Below, piece after piece: positions 54,000 to 62,104 of a stretch of DNA of 64,000 nt. The notes beneath the pieces are model-generated. The model was not told the DNA's origin, made no database searches, and worked only from the letters and a program-made list of their open reading frames with translations. Made by a program: the position numbers and the translations under genes. The stretch spans positions 989,001-1,053,000 of the forward strand of contig NC_019793.1 in assembly GCF_000317835.1 (NCBI RefSeq). Direction: 5' to 3'. Source of the stretch: Deinococcus peraridilitoris DSM 19664. GTDB taxonomy: Bacteria; Deinococcota; Deinococci; Deinococcales; Deinococcaceae. Position 1 is the first letter of the stretch, and each line of letters begins with the position of its first letter.

Positions 54000-54211
54000 A
54001 CGAAGTCGAACTCGAACACCGGATCCTCGAGGCGCTGCGTACGAACGCGCCCCTGAGCGCGAAGGAACTCTCAGAGCAGCTGGGCGTCCGTGGGCATGAC
54101 ATCTCGAAGGTGCTGGGCCTGCTGCTGACGCGGGACCTCGTCAGTGCCCAGCCTCGCGACAGTCAGCAGCAGGCGAGCCACACCAACCCACGGGTCTACA
54201 GCCTGACCTGA
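53996..54211 (+). CDS. Small winged-helix DNA-binding protein
   Basis: 71 residues: helices VELEHRILEALRTNAPLSAKELSEQLGVRGHDISKVLGLLLTRDLV followed by a wing-like SAQPRDSQQQASHTNPRVYSL. The pattern is a minimal winged helix as in MarR or Z-alpha-type domains, with recognition helix around HDISKVLGLLL. Has a GGGAG site 7 nt upstream in addition to the mini-ORF overlap. Target unknown; it could regulate the divergent peroxiredoxin gene. Confidence 0.65.
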   Translation: MNEVELEHRILEALRTNAPLSAKELSEQLGVRGHDISKVLGLLLTRDLVSAQPRDSQQQASHTNPRVYSLT

Positions 54212-54217
54212 GGTCGC

Positions 54218-54865
54218 TCAGCTGCCCTCGTCGCCCAGGCGGCGCACGGGCAGACGAACACGTCCACGCCTGGACAACCAGCGCAGGCCGATCACGACAA
54301 GGGCGCCGAGGAGCTGCCCCAGCAGATCGCTGACCTGACCGTGCAGCAGGTACACCGTGAGGGCGCCGCAGGCCGCGGCAGTCGCGTACAACTGGTCGCG
54401 GCGGTAAAGCACCTGCGGCACCTCGCCGGCCAGCACATCACGAATGACGCCGCCGCCCACTCCGGAAAGCGCGCCCACAAACACCACGCCCAGCGGACCG
54501 AAGCCCAGGGTGATGCCTCCCAGCGCGCCGGAGACCGCGAAGAGCGCCAGCCCCAGGGTGTCGAAGACGCTGAGGGTCCGGTCGAAGCGCTCCAGGCGCG
54601 GACCGAAGAGGAACCCCGACATGGCGCCCAGAATCGCCACCCACAGATAAGTCTCGTCACGCAGGTACACGGGCGGCACCGTGCCGGTGAGGGTGTCGCG
54701 AATCGAGCCCCCTCCCACGGCCGTGACGCAGCCCAACACGACCACGCCCAGCAGGTCAAAGCGCTTGCGCACCGCCAGCAGCGCGCCGGAGAGGCTGAAG
54801 GCAAAGATGCCGATCAGGTCGAGCACCCGCAGGTTGAGGGTCACGTCGGGCAGGTCCCAGGCCAT
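54218..54865 (-). CDS. Trimeric intracellular cation channel family (UPF0126) protein
   Basis: 215 residues from ATG 54865. Two repeats of three hydrophobic helices: FAFSLSGALLAVRKRFDLLGVVVLG with GGGSIRDTLTG, and FAVSGALGGITLGFGPLGVVFVG with GGGVIRDVLAGEVPQVLYRRDQLYA. The paired GGG-x-IRD motifs define the bacterial TRIC/YadS family of K+-permeable channels. A start at 54901 would add 12 polar residues; the internal ATG begins right before the conserved region and is preceded by CAAGAT at leaderless spacing. Confidence 0.92.
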   Translation of the reverse strand: MAWDLPDVTLNLRVLDLIGIFAFSLSGALLAVRKRFDLLGVVVLGCVTAVGGGSIRDTLTGTVPPVYLRDETYLWVAILGAMSGFLFGPRLERFDRTLSVFDTLGLALFAVSGALGGITLGFGPLGVVFVGALSGVGGGVIRDVLAGEVPQVLYRRDQLYATAAACGALTVYLLHGQVSDLLGQLLGALVVIGLRWLSRRGRVRLPVRRLGDEGS

Positions 54866-54924
54866 GCGGTGATCTTGCCACGCGAATGAGGCCCGGGGCA
54901 CAGGGGGAGGTCCCGCCCGCGTGT

Positions 54925-54930
54925 TAAGTT
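54925..54930 (+). promoter_or_regulatory. -10 box of leaderless DsbA-like gene
   Basis: TAAGTT ends 6 nt before the GTG at 54937. Confidence 0.5.
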
Positions 54931-54936
54931 TCCCGG

Positions 54937-55548
54937 GTGCAGCCCTCCTCCGTGTACTTCGATTTTCTCTGCCCTTACGCCTGGCGCGGCCTGGAACTGG
55001 TGTCGCAGCTGGGTGTGCGCCCTCAGCTGAAGCACTTCAGCCTCGTGCAGGGCAACCACGCGCAGAATCCCGACCGCAAGAACCCCGTGTGGAAGCTCGC
55101 GGCGCAGCCGCTGACCGAAGGCCCCGACAGCCAGCAGGCCAGCCTGCGCTCGTTTCTGGCGGCGCAGGCCGCGCGGCTTCAGGGAAACGAGGCCGAGCTG
55201 CAGTTCACCCTGCAGCTCTTGCGCCTGCGTCACGACGGCAGACGCGACCTGAACGATCCCCAGACCGCGCGGGAAGCCGCGAATCAGGCCGGGCTGGACA
55301 CGGGGCGCTTCGAAACCGACCTCGCCGATGAAGCAAGCCTGCGCGAGTCGCTGGCGCGCGATCTGAACGACGCGGCCCAGCTGGGGGTCTTCGGCACGCC
55401 CACCTTCGTGCTTCCCGATGGTCAGGCGGCTTACCTGCGCTTTTCGCAGCTGCCCGCAGACGAGTCGGCGGCCCGGCGCCTGTGGGACACCTATGTGACG
55501 GTGCTGACGAGCGACGCGAACATCGAGACCATCAAACGGCCCCGCTGA
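54937..55548 (+). CDS. DsbA-family (FrnE/2-HCCA isomerase-like) thioredoxin-fold protein
   Basis: 203 residues, GTG start. VYFDFLCPYAWRGLELVSQL carries a C-P-Y-A site, i.e. only the first Cys of the CxxC motif; an inserted helical domain follows and the fold closes with GVFGTPTFVLPDGQAAYLRF, including the cis-Pro. This is the DsbA-like branch containing FrnE and 2-hydroxychromene-2-carboxylate isomerases. With one Cys and no signal peptide it is probably a cytoplasmic glutathione- or bacillithiol-type thiol enzyme. Confidence 0.85.
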   Translation: MQPSSVYFDFLCPYAWRGLELVSQLGVRPQLKHFSLVQGNHAQNPDRKNPVWKLAAQPLTEGPDSQQASLRSFLAAQAARLQGNEAELQFTLQLLRLRHDGRRDLNDPQTAREAANQAGLDTGRFETDLADEASLRESLARDLNDAAQLGVFGTPTFVLPDGQAAYLRFSQLPADESAARRLWDTYVTVLTSDANIETIKRPR

Positions 55549-55557
55549 AGGCGTGCC

Positions 55558-56253
55558 TCAGGTCAGCCTGGACTGTACCCGCTGCGCCACCACCTGTTCC
55601 AGCGCCTGCGCCCGCACCGCGAGCGCCTCTCGGGCGCCGGCGAGCGCGCGGCGCTGGTCTTCGTCCACCTGCCCCAGGTTGATGTCGACGCTCAGCAGGG
55701 TCGCGCGCAGGGCGCCTCCGAGCAGGGCCGCACCCGCGCCCACGTCACTGACGATGCTGCGGGCCACCAGGGGAGCACTCTGCTCGGCGAGTTCCAGGGC
55801 GGTAACGAGGCGCCCCGCTGCCGCCAGGGGCGAGCGCGAAGCGGCCAGCGCCGCCTCACGCAGGGCGGCGCGACGGTGCTGCTCGGCCTCGCTGCTTTTG
55901 GGCAGGGCGAGCGCGGCCATGAACTGCTCGAATACCGCCACATCCTCGTCGGCGTCCCGTGCCAGCAGCGTCAGCAATTCACGGGCGTTGTCCAGCACCC
56001 GGGGCAGGGCGGCATCGGCATTTTTGCGCCGCAGGCTGACTTCCAGCGCCATGATGACGAGACCCAATCCCAGCGCGCCCGATATGGCCGCCACCGAACC
56101 TCCGCCCGGGGTGGGTGCGTGGCTGGCCGTGCGCGACAGCAGCTCGCGTGCAGAGAGCGCCCACAGGCTCGGGGTCTCCGGCTCCGCCTCGGACTGAAGG
56201 GAGAGAGAACCGGAGTTCAGAGGCGGACCTGCTCTTCCGGCTGGGACAGCCAC
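55558..56253 (-). CDS. Cyclodeaminase/cyclohydrolase family protein (FchA-like)
   Basis: 231 residues if started at GTG 56253. The family pattern is clear: [47 protein letters not shown], then long helices with [18 protein letters not shown] and [25 protein letters not shown]. FchA hydrolyses 5,10-methenyltetrahydrofolate; related FTCD domains deaminate formiminotetrahydrofolate. The start is uncertain: no ATG, GTG or TTG lies between the mgsA stop and the conserved region, so the GTG 36 nt inside mgsA is the best choice. Confidence 0.82.
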   Translation of the reverse strand: MAVPAGRAGPPLNSGSLSLQSEAEPETPSLWALSARELLSRTASHAPTPGGGSVAAISGALGLGLVIMALEVSLRRKNADAALPRVLDNARELLTLLARDADEDVAVFEQFMAALALPKSSEAEQHRRAALREAALAASRSPLAAAGRLVTALELAEQSAPLVARSIVSDVGAGAALLGGALRATLLSVDINLGQVDEDQRRALAGAREALAVRAQALEQVVAQRVQSRLT

Positions 56254-56663
56254 ACCATCAGGGCCGACGCACTGGAGGGATTGGTGGCCAGCGGCACGTC
56301 GTGAACGTCGCACAGCCGCACCAGGGCGCTCACGTCGGGTTCGTGCGGCTGCGCGGTCAGGGGATCACGAAAAAAGAACACGGCCTTGATGCGTTCCTCG
56401 GCGATGCGCGCGCCGATCTGCTGGTCACCTCCCAGGGGGCCGGACAGCACGCGCTCGACTTTCAGGCCGGTTTTGTCCTGCAGAATGCCGCCGGTGGTTC
56501 CGGTGGCCACCAGGTGGTAGTGCGCCAGGACCTCGCGGTGCTGCAATACGAACAGTGCCAGGTCGAGCTTCTTTTTGTCGTGTGCGATCAGGGCGACCTG
56601 GTGTTTCGCAGCCCGGCCTGAAACGGCCGACCCTGAAATGGCCGAAGAAGTGTCGTGCGTCAT
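56217..56663 (-). CDS. mgsA: Methylglyoxal synthase
   Basis: 148 residues. Family motifs: [36 protein letters not shown] with the catalytic Asp in [23 protein letters not shown] with the second Asp and His, and [15 protein letters not shown]. It converts dihydroxyacetone phosphate to methylglyoxal, a bypass that frees phosphate. A GACAAT box (minus strand, 56671-56676) ends 7 nt before the ATG, so the mRNA is probably leaderless. The fchA-like gene overlaps its 3' end. Confidence 0.95.
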   Translation of the reverse strand: MTHDTSSAISGSAVSGRAAKHQVALIAHDKKKLDLALFVLQHREVLAHYHLVATGTTGGILQDKTGLKVERVLSGPLGGDQQIGARIAEERIKAVFFFRDPLTAQPHEPDVSALVRLCDVHDVPLATNPSSASALMVWLSQPEEQVRL

Positions 56664-56716
56664 CGGGCGTATTGTCGCACGCCGCCGTGGACACTAGCCT
56701 GCATTCAGGAGGCCGC

Positions 56717-57238
56717 GTGGCACAGCAAGAACATTCGCAGGTCCGGCTTTTGAACGAATCCGACGCCGAGAGCTACTACGCGCTGCGCCTGGAGGGACTG
56801 CTGCACTCACCGCGCGCCTTTGGCCGCTCGGCTGAGGAATACCGTCAGGAGACGCTCCAGAGCGTCGCTTCACGGCTACAGCTTACGCCCACACACTTCA
56901 CCCTCGGGGCCTTTGTGAATCAGGAGCTGGTGGGCACCGCCGGCTTCGTGCGCTTTGCCGGCCTCAAGGAGCGACACAAAGCCGGCGTGGTCGCCGTGTA
57001 CGTCACCGAAACGGCGCGCGGGCGTGGCCTGGGCAAGATCCTGATGCGTGAGCTGATCGACCGGGCCCACGCTTGTGAGGGTGTGGAGCAGCTGCAGCTG
57101 GCCGTTTCCGTGACCCAGCAGCCTGCACGCGCGCTGTACCGCTCCCTGGGCTTTGCTCCGTACGGGCTGGAACAACGGGCCCTTAAAGTAGGCCAGGAAT
57201 ACGTGGACGAGGAGCACATGGTCTTATGGCTGAACTGA
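56717..57238 (+). CDS. GNAT family N-acetyltransferase
   Basis: 173 residues, GTG start with an AGGAGG site. Typical GNAT layout: VRLLNESDAESYYALRLEGLLHSPRAFG, then TLGAFVNQELVGTAGFVRF, the acetyl-CoA motif VAVYVTETARGRGLGKILMREL and the C-terminal QLAVSVTQQPARALYRSLGFAPYG. Looks like the RimI-like general acetyltransferases; substrate unknown. The longer in-frame start at 56555 would overlap mgsA and is rejected. Confidence 0.9.
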   Translation: MAQQEHSQVRLLNESDAESYYALRLEGLLHSPRAFGRSAEEYRQETLQSVASRLQLTPTHFTLGAFVNQELVGTAGFVRFAGLKERHKAGVVAVYVTETARGRGLGKILMRELIDRAHACEGVEQLQLAVSVTQQPARALYRSLGFAPYGLEQRALKVGQEYVDEEHMVLWLN

Positions 57239-57473
57239 CGCCCACATTCGCGCGCCCCGAGCGCCTGCAGGCGCTCCCGCACAGGTCGGCTACCGGCTGC
57301 GTAATTACAGTGCGCCAGCGCGGTTCGTGGGTGACGCGGGTGTTGTGGGAGTACGGACGTGAGGAACCTGCCCGTGGTCGCCAGGGCGCGTCGACCGGCC
57401 TCGCGGCGTGTCACGCTGGAGACCGCGCCGGGTCCAGGCAAGGCAAATCTCCTTTGGCTGTCCCAGGGTCCTC
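57239..57473. other. Gap between the acetyltransferase and dnaX promoter
   Basis: About 235 bp without a convincing gene. A frame from ATG 57226 to 57489 exists but its product (Arg/Gly/Ser-rich) does not look coding. No terminator recognised. Confidence 0.4.
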
Positions 57474-57518
57474 TACACTGAAGGGGTGACTTTTTCCGGG
57501 GAGAGTGCTGCGCTTTGA
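57474..57518 (+). CDS. dnaX promoter and leaderless mini-ORF of 10 codons
   Basis: The -10 box TACACT (57474-57479) is followed after 6 nt by GTG 57486, which encodes MTFSGESAAL and stops at TGA 57516-57518. That stop overlaps the dnaX TTG (57515-57517). Within the mini-ORF a GGGGAG at 57498-57503 may serve as ribosome binding site for dnaX. The coding part is 57486-57518. Confidence 0.5.
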   Translation, partial: YTEGVTFSGESAAL

Positions 57519-59758
57519 GCGCCATCTATCAGCGTGCCCGCCCCATCCGCTGGGACGAGGTGGTGGGGCAGGAGCACGTCAAGGACGTGCTGCGCGCCGC
57601 GCTGGAACGTGGGCGGGTGGGCCACGCCTACCTGTTCAGCGGTCCGCGTGGGGTCGGCAAGACCACCACCGCGCGCCTGATCGCCATGAGCGCCAACTGC
57701 GAAGCGCCGGGCCCCAAGCCGTGCGGGGAGTGCGCCTCGTGCCTGGCGGTCCGCAGTGGCAGCCACCCCGACGTACTGGAAATCGATGCGGCCAGCAACA
57801 ACAGCGTCGACGACGTGCGCGAGCTGCGCGAAAAAGTCTCGCTTTCGGCCATGCGCGGCGGCAAGAAGATCTACATCCTCGACGAGGCGCACATGATGTC
57901 GCGCGCGGCCTTCAACGCGCTGCTCAAGACGCTCGAGGAGCCACCCAGTCACGTGATCTTCGTGCTGGCCACCACTGAACCCGAAAAGATCCTGCCGACC
58001 ATCCTGTCGCGCTGTCAGCACTACCGCTTCCGGCGACTGTCAGACGGCGAGATCGCCGGTAAGCTTGCGGGCATCTGCGCGCGGGAAGGCGTGCAGGCTG
58101 ACGCTGACGCCCTGCAGCTGATCGGACGTCTGGCCGATGGCGCCATGCGCGACGGCGAGAGTCTGCTAGAACGCATGTTGGCCGCCGGTGAAGCGGTCAC
58201 TCGCCCTGCCGTGGAGGCCGCTCTCGGCCTGCCATCCTCCCAGCGGGTCGCCGAGATGGCGCGCGCGCTGGTGCTGGGTGACGCGCAGCCGCTGCTGGCG
58301 GGTGCGGGCGTGCTCTACCGAGAGGGTTACGCGGCCCGCACGGTCGTCGAGGGCCTCAAGACCGCCCTGCGCGAGGCGCTGCACGCCGAACTGGGCCTGG
58401 GCGCAGGTGTGCGGCTGCAGGGTGCGGAGGTACCCCGCCTGCTGCGTCTGCAAGCAGCGCTCGACGAGCAGGAAGCGCGCTTTGCACGAAGTGCCGACCT
58501 GCTGTCGCTCGAACTGGCGCTCACGCACGCCCTCCTGGCCGGTGATGGTCAGGCCGCCGTCACGACCGGCGTGCCGAATGCGCCCGCCAGCCTGGCAGGT
58601 GAGGTGACTGCACGGCTCACCAAGCTGGAACGTGAACTGGCCGCGTTGCGCGGCAGTGGCGCGCGCTCCCCGGCTCCCGTTGCCGTGGTTTCCGGCGCCC
58701 CGACCGGAGGCGCAGCCGACATTCAGGATTTCAATCCCTCCGCCCGGACCGCGCGGCCCCCGGCCGCCTCGCCGGCTTCCCCGGCGCCCCGACCGGAGGG
58801 CAGCTGGCAGGACGTGCTGCGTCATGCCGATATCAAGATGCGCGCCCTCCTGAAGGTAGCGCGCGCCAATCCGGTGAGCGGCGGGCTGGTCATCGTGTAC
58901 GAAGACAAGCACAAGTTTCACGCCAAGCAGGTCATCGATAAGTTCGATGACCTGGCCGCACTGGTGCAGCGCACCTTCGGCCCAATTGACGTGGAACTCG
59001 TCACCCCCGAGGGCAGTAAAAAAAAGTTGGCGCGGGGTGACGCAGGCCACACGGCGGCGAGCGTGGGCAGCGTGAGCGCAGTCCCCCTTGCCGAAAATTC
59101 CGTCGGGGTGCCCTTGGGGGCCGCCGCACAGGAGGCCGTTCACGTGGCCGCGCAACAGGCTGTCATTGCTGCGCCCGCAGAGGTGCCCGTGCGTTCCCCG
59201 ACGCGGATGGCGCCTACCACTCCCCCCCTGGAAGTACCTGACTTCTCCCCCGTTCGTGGGCGCCCGACCTCGGCAGTGACCACGGCGCGCAGCGCACCGA
59301 TGCCGGGCAGCTCTCCGGCACCATGGGAAGCGGGCAGCGAACCCACCGAAGCGGGGCGGCGAACCACCGAGATTTACGACCCCGAACCGACCCTGCAGGA
59401 ACCCGTCTGGGACGACGCTCCACCATCAGTCGCGCGACCGGCGCCTTCAATCGCTCCCGTGGAAACCGCCTGGGACGAGTTGGGCTCGGAGGCACCCGCT
59501 GCTTCCGGGCCCCCCGCACCCGTGTCAACGGGTCTGGCCCCGTCGAGCGACTCTGCACCCGAGCGCCCACCACAAGGCAAGGCCGCCCAGATGCGCGAAG
59601 CGAACGTGCAGGTTCGCGCACATCCCCTCTTTCAGGAAGCGACCCGGCTGTTCTCGGGACGAATCAAGGAGTCAGGTGCGCTCAAGCGGAGCAAGACCCC
59701 TGCCGGTGACGCGACCGGCGAAAACGAGGAAGCTGAAACCGAGGTGACCGAGGTCTGA
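57515..59758 (+). CDS. dnaX: DNA polymerase III subunits tau and gamma
   Basis: 747 residues, TTG start (no other NTG codon follows the in-frame TGA at 57479). AAA+ clamp-loader domain: Walker A SGPRGVGKTTTARL (from residue 42), zinc-binding Cys cluster around CEAPGPKPCGECASC, DEAHMMSRAAFNALLKTLEEPP and sensor 1 FVLATTEPEKI with the SRC motif at ILSRCQHYRF. Domain III follows, then a domain near residues 430-500 (SWQDVLRHADIKMRALLKVA) and a Pro/Ala-rich tail that would bind polymerase alpha and helicase. An A8 run at codons 502-504 probably gives a short gamma form (508 residues). Confidence 0.96.
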   Translation: MSAIYQRARPIRWDEVVGQEHVKDVLRAALERGRVGHAYLFSGPRGVGKTTTARLIAMSANCEAPGPKPCGECASCLAVRSGSHPDVLEIDAASNNSVDDVRELREKVSLSAMRGGKKIYILDEAHMMSRAAFNALLKTLEEPPSHVIFVLATTEPEKILPTILSRCQHYRFRRLSDGEIAGKLAGICAREGVQADADALQLIGRLADGAMRDGESLLERMLAAGEAVTRPAVEAALGLPSSQRVAEMARALVLGDAQPLLAGAGVLYREGYAARTVVEGLKTALREALHAELGLGAGVRLQGAEVPRLLRLQAALDEQEARFARSADLLSLELALTHALLAGDGQAAVTTGVPNAPASLAGEVTARLTKLERELAALRGSGARSPAPVAVVSGAPTGGAADIQDFNPSARTARPPAASPASPAPRPEGSWQDVLRHADIKMRALLKVARANPVSGGLVIVYEDKHKFHAKQVIDKFDDLAALVQRTFGPIDVELVTPEGSKKKLARGDAGHTAASVGSVSAVPLAENSVGVPLGAAAQEAVHVAAQQAVIAAPAEVPVRSPTRMAPTTPPLEVPDFSPVRGRPTSAVTTARSAPMPGSSPAPWEAGSEPTEAGRRTTEIYDPEPTLQEPVWDDAPPSVARPAPSIAPVETAWDELGSEAPAASGPPAPVSTGLAPSSDSAPERPPQGKAAQMREANVQVRAHPLFQEATRLFSGRIKESGALKRSKTPAGDATGENEEAETEVTEV
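59018..59040 (+). promoter_or_regulatory. dnaX slippery site for gamma production (predicted)
   Basis: AGT AAA AAA AAG TTG in frame gives the heptamer A AAA AAG inside a run of eight A's. A -1 shift leads to GTT GGC GCG GGG and then TGA at 59038-59040. A GAGGG at 59009-59013 lies upstream, like the stimulatory Shine-Dalgarno element of E. coli dnaX. Transcriptional slippage on the A8, as in Thermus thermophilus, is equally possible. Confidence 0.7.
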
Positions 59759-59842
59759 CGAAATTTGTTGGGCCGGGCTTGGTGGCGTGCTCAGCCCTTC
59801 CGTGAGACGTTTTTGCACGGTTCGGTTGTCAGAAGCTGCTTT

Positions 59843-60034
59843 TCACCACTCGCTTTCGAGCTTTTTGTGGTGCACGTAGGCGGTGCGGTACAAGTCGTTG
59901 TTGCGCACCGTCTCCACGTACTGGATGTTCACGATGGCCGAGTTGGCGTTGAGGCTGTCCAGAAAGGCGTTCAGACGTTGTTCGAACAGCTCGGGTTCGT
60001 TGGCTGTGATGACTTTGACTTGGCCGTGCAGCAT
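59843..60034 (-). CDS. Small protein, possibly Cse60/DUF2758-like
   Basis: 63 residues: GQVKVITANEPELFEQRLNAFLDSLNANSAIVNIQYVETVRNNDLY, a strand, a helix with regular Leu spacing, a strand and a basic end (YVHHKKLESEW). This strand-helix-strand pattern with a closing strand resembles small Cse60/DUF2758 proteins of Firmicutes; the link is from memory and weak. An ATAAT-containing sequence lies 9 nt before the ATG. Function unknown. Confidence 0.5.
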   Translation of the reverse strand: MLHGQVKVITANEPELFEQRLNAFLDSLNANSAIVNIQYVETVRNNDLYRTAYVHHKKLESEW

Positions 60035-60186
60035 ATACCCGGCATTATGCCCTGGTGAGCGTCGCGTTTCTCGGGGCCAGCGTCACCGCTGTCCGGGCGG
60101 GGAAAAGCGGGCGACGGCGCGTTGTTCCGCGAAACGAAGCCGTTCACCGAGCCTTAGCGTTCGCTCTCCGGTGAGGCGCTTTGCTG

Positions 60187-60215
60187 TTGGAGCCTGTAAA
60201 ACGTTTTAAGGTAAT
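60187..60215 (+). promoter_or_regulatory. hemL promoter with central palindrome
   Basis: TTGGAG (60187-60192), 17 bp, GGTAAT (60210-60215), ending 7 nt before GTG 60223. Between the two boxes sits a perfect 12-bp palindrome TAAAACGTTTTA (60197-60208), in the style of a LacI-family operator. Confidence 0.5.
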
Positions 60216-60222
60216 CGGTACT

Positions 60223-61542
60223 GTGACGTCCTTACCGCAAACTTCCATTTCCGATACGCTGTTCGAGCGCGCCAAGAAAGTCATACCAGGCGGCGTCAAT
60301 TCCCCGGTGCGGGCCTTCAGGGCAGTGGGCGGTTCTCCCCGCTTCATCGAGCGCGCCGAGGGCGCCTACCTGATCGACAAGGACGGCCACGCCCTGATCG
60401 ACTACATCGGCTCGTGGGGGCCGATGATCCTGGGCCACAACCACCCTGCCGTACGCGAAGCCATCAGTGAAGCGCTGGCAGGTGGCACCAGCTTCGGCGC
60501 GCCCAACGAGCGCGAAGTCGAGCTGGCCGAACTCGTCACCCGCCTGACGAAGACCGAGAAAGTGCGTTTCGTCTCCAGCGGCACCGAGGCCACCATGAGC
60601 GCCTTGCGTCTCGCACGTGGGGTGACCGGGCGCGACCTGATCGTCAAGTTTCGCGGCAATTACCACGGACATGCCGACGGCCTGCTGGTTGAGGCCGGCA
60701 GCGGTCTGCTGACCAACGCCGAGCACCTCGGTGCCGGGGCACCATCCTCGGCAGGCGTGCCCGCCGCTTACGCGGCCCTGACCCTCGTGGTGGAGTACAA
60801 CGACCCCGAGGGCCTCGACGCCCTGATGCAGCTTCGCGGCCACGAGATTGCTGCCGTGATCTTTGAACCGGTGGTCGGCAACGCGGGCGTGCTGATTCCC
60901 ACGCCCGAGTTTCGCGCGGCGCTGCACCGCGTCAAATCGCACGGCGCCCTGCTGATCGCCGACGAGGTCATGACCGGCTTCCGGCTGTCGCTGCGTGGCG
61001 CCTGTGGGCTGCTGGGTCTGCAGAGCGACCTGACCTGCTGGGGCAAGATCATCGGTGGCGGTCTGCCGGTCGGCGCCTACGGCGGACGCGCCGAGCTGAT
61101 GGACTTCGTCAGTCCGCAGGGTCCCGTCTACCAGGCGGGCACCCTCAGTGGCAACCCGCTCGCCATGGCGGCAGGCCTCGCCACCCTGCGTGAGCTGGAA
61201 CGCGATGAGGGCCTTTATGTGCGCCTCGAAACCTACACCAGCGCTCTTGCAGACGGTCTGCGGGCAGCTGCAGGCGAGGCAGGTGTGCCCCTGCAGGTCA
61301 ACCAGATCGGCTCGATGCTCACCGCCTTTTTTGGCGATGGTGAGGTTTCGCGCTTCGCCCACGCGGCGCAGGCGGACACTGCGGCGTTCGCCGCCTGGTT
61401 CCGGGGACTGCTGGAACGCGGCGTGTACTGGGCACCCAGCCAGTTCGAAAGCATCTTCGTGAGTGGCGCGCACGGCGAGCGTGAGCTCGAATCGACGCTC
61501 AGCGCGGCGCGCGCAGCCTTTGCCCTGTCGAGGACGGCATGA
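60223..61542 (+). CDS. hemL: Glutamate-1-semialdehyde 2,1-aminomutase
   Basis: 439 residues from GTG 60223. SDTLFERAKKVIPGGVNSPVRAFRAVGG is the classic HemL N-terminus; NYHGHADGLLVEAGSG and the PLP-binding Lys275 in CWGKIIGGGLPVGAYGG identify it within the class III aminotransferases. It makes 5-aminolevulinate from glutamate-1-semialdehyde in haem synthesis by the C5 route. A start at 60181 is possible but would lie upstream of the predicted -10. The next gene overlaps its stop (ATGA). Confidence 0.96.
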   Translation: MTSLPQTSISDTLFERAKKVIPGGVNSPVRAFRAVGGSPRFIERAEGAYLIDKDGHALIDYIGSWGPMILGHNHPAVREAISEALAGGTSFGAPNEREVELAELVTRLTKTEKVRFVSSGTEATMSALRLARGVTGRDLIVKFRGNYHGHADGLLVEAGSGLLTNAEHLGAGAPSSAGVPAAYAALTLVVEYNDPEGLDALMQLRGHEIAAVIFEPVVGNAGVLIPTPEFRAALHRVKSHGALLIADEVMTGFRLSLRGACGLLGLQSDLTCWGKIIGGGLPVGAYGGRAELMDFVSPQGPVYQAGTLSGNPLAMAAGLATLRELERDEGLYVRLETYTSALADGLRAAAGEAGVPLQVNQIGSMLTAFFGDGEVSRFAHAAQADTAAFAAWFRGLLERGVYWAPSQFESIFVSGAHGERELESTLSAARAAFALSRTA

Positions 61543-61967
61543 AAGAATTGACCACCATTCCCGAAATCGTGCAGGTCCTGGAGGAGAGCAAGGTCGTGGC
61601 CGTGGTGGGCTTTCACCGCGATCCCATGAAGCCCGCGCACTACGTTCCCGAGTACCTGTCCCGCCAGGGTTACAGCGTCATTCCGGTCAATCCTACCCTG
61701 GCGGCGCGCGGCGAAAGTTTCTTCGGTTGCAAGGCTGTCGCGACGCTGGCCGACATTCATGAACACGTGGATGTCGTGGAGGTCTTTCGCCGCTCGGACA
61801 AGGTAAGCGAACACCTCAACGACATTCTCAGCATGCGCCCGCTGCCAAAGACCGTGTGGATGCAGCAGGGCATCGAGAACCGCGAGGTGGCCGACGCCCT
61901 CATCAAGGCGGGCATTCAGGTGGTGCAGAACCGCTGTATGCTGGCCGATCACCGTCATTACTGCTGA
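61539..61967 (+). CDS. CoA-binding domain protein (YccU-like)
   Basis: 142 residues. A Rossmann-like CoA-binding domain: VVAVVGFHRDPMKPAHYVPEYLSRQGYSVIPVNP, then SFFGCKAVATLADI, HVDVVEVFRRSDKV and KTVWMQQGIENREVADALIKAG, ending VQNRCMLADHRH. These match the small YccU family, related to the N-terminal part of succinyl-CoA synthetase alpha. Cellular role not known. Translationally coupled to hemL. Confidence 0.9.
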   Translation: MKELTTIPEIVQVLEESKVVAVVGFHRDPMKPAHYVPEYLSRQGYSVIPVNPTLAARGESFFGCKAVATLADIHEHVDVVEVFRRSDKVSEHLNDILSMRPLPKTVWMQQGIENREVADALIKAGIQVVQNRCMLADHRHYC

Positions 61968-62104
61968 GTCCTTGCAACGTTCCGAAAGCAACCTGACGCG
62001 CTGTTCAGCAAGCTGATGTCGCCCTGACCCCCATTTAAGGAATTCTGTTGGGGGCCTCATGGCCCGTCATGTAGGCGCAGCTACGATTGCATTCGGAGGA
62101 CGAT

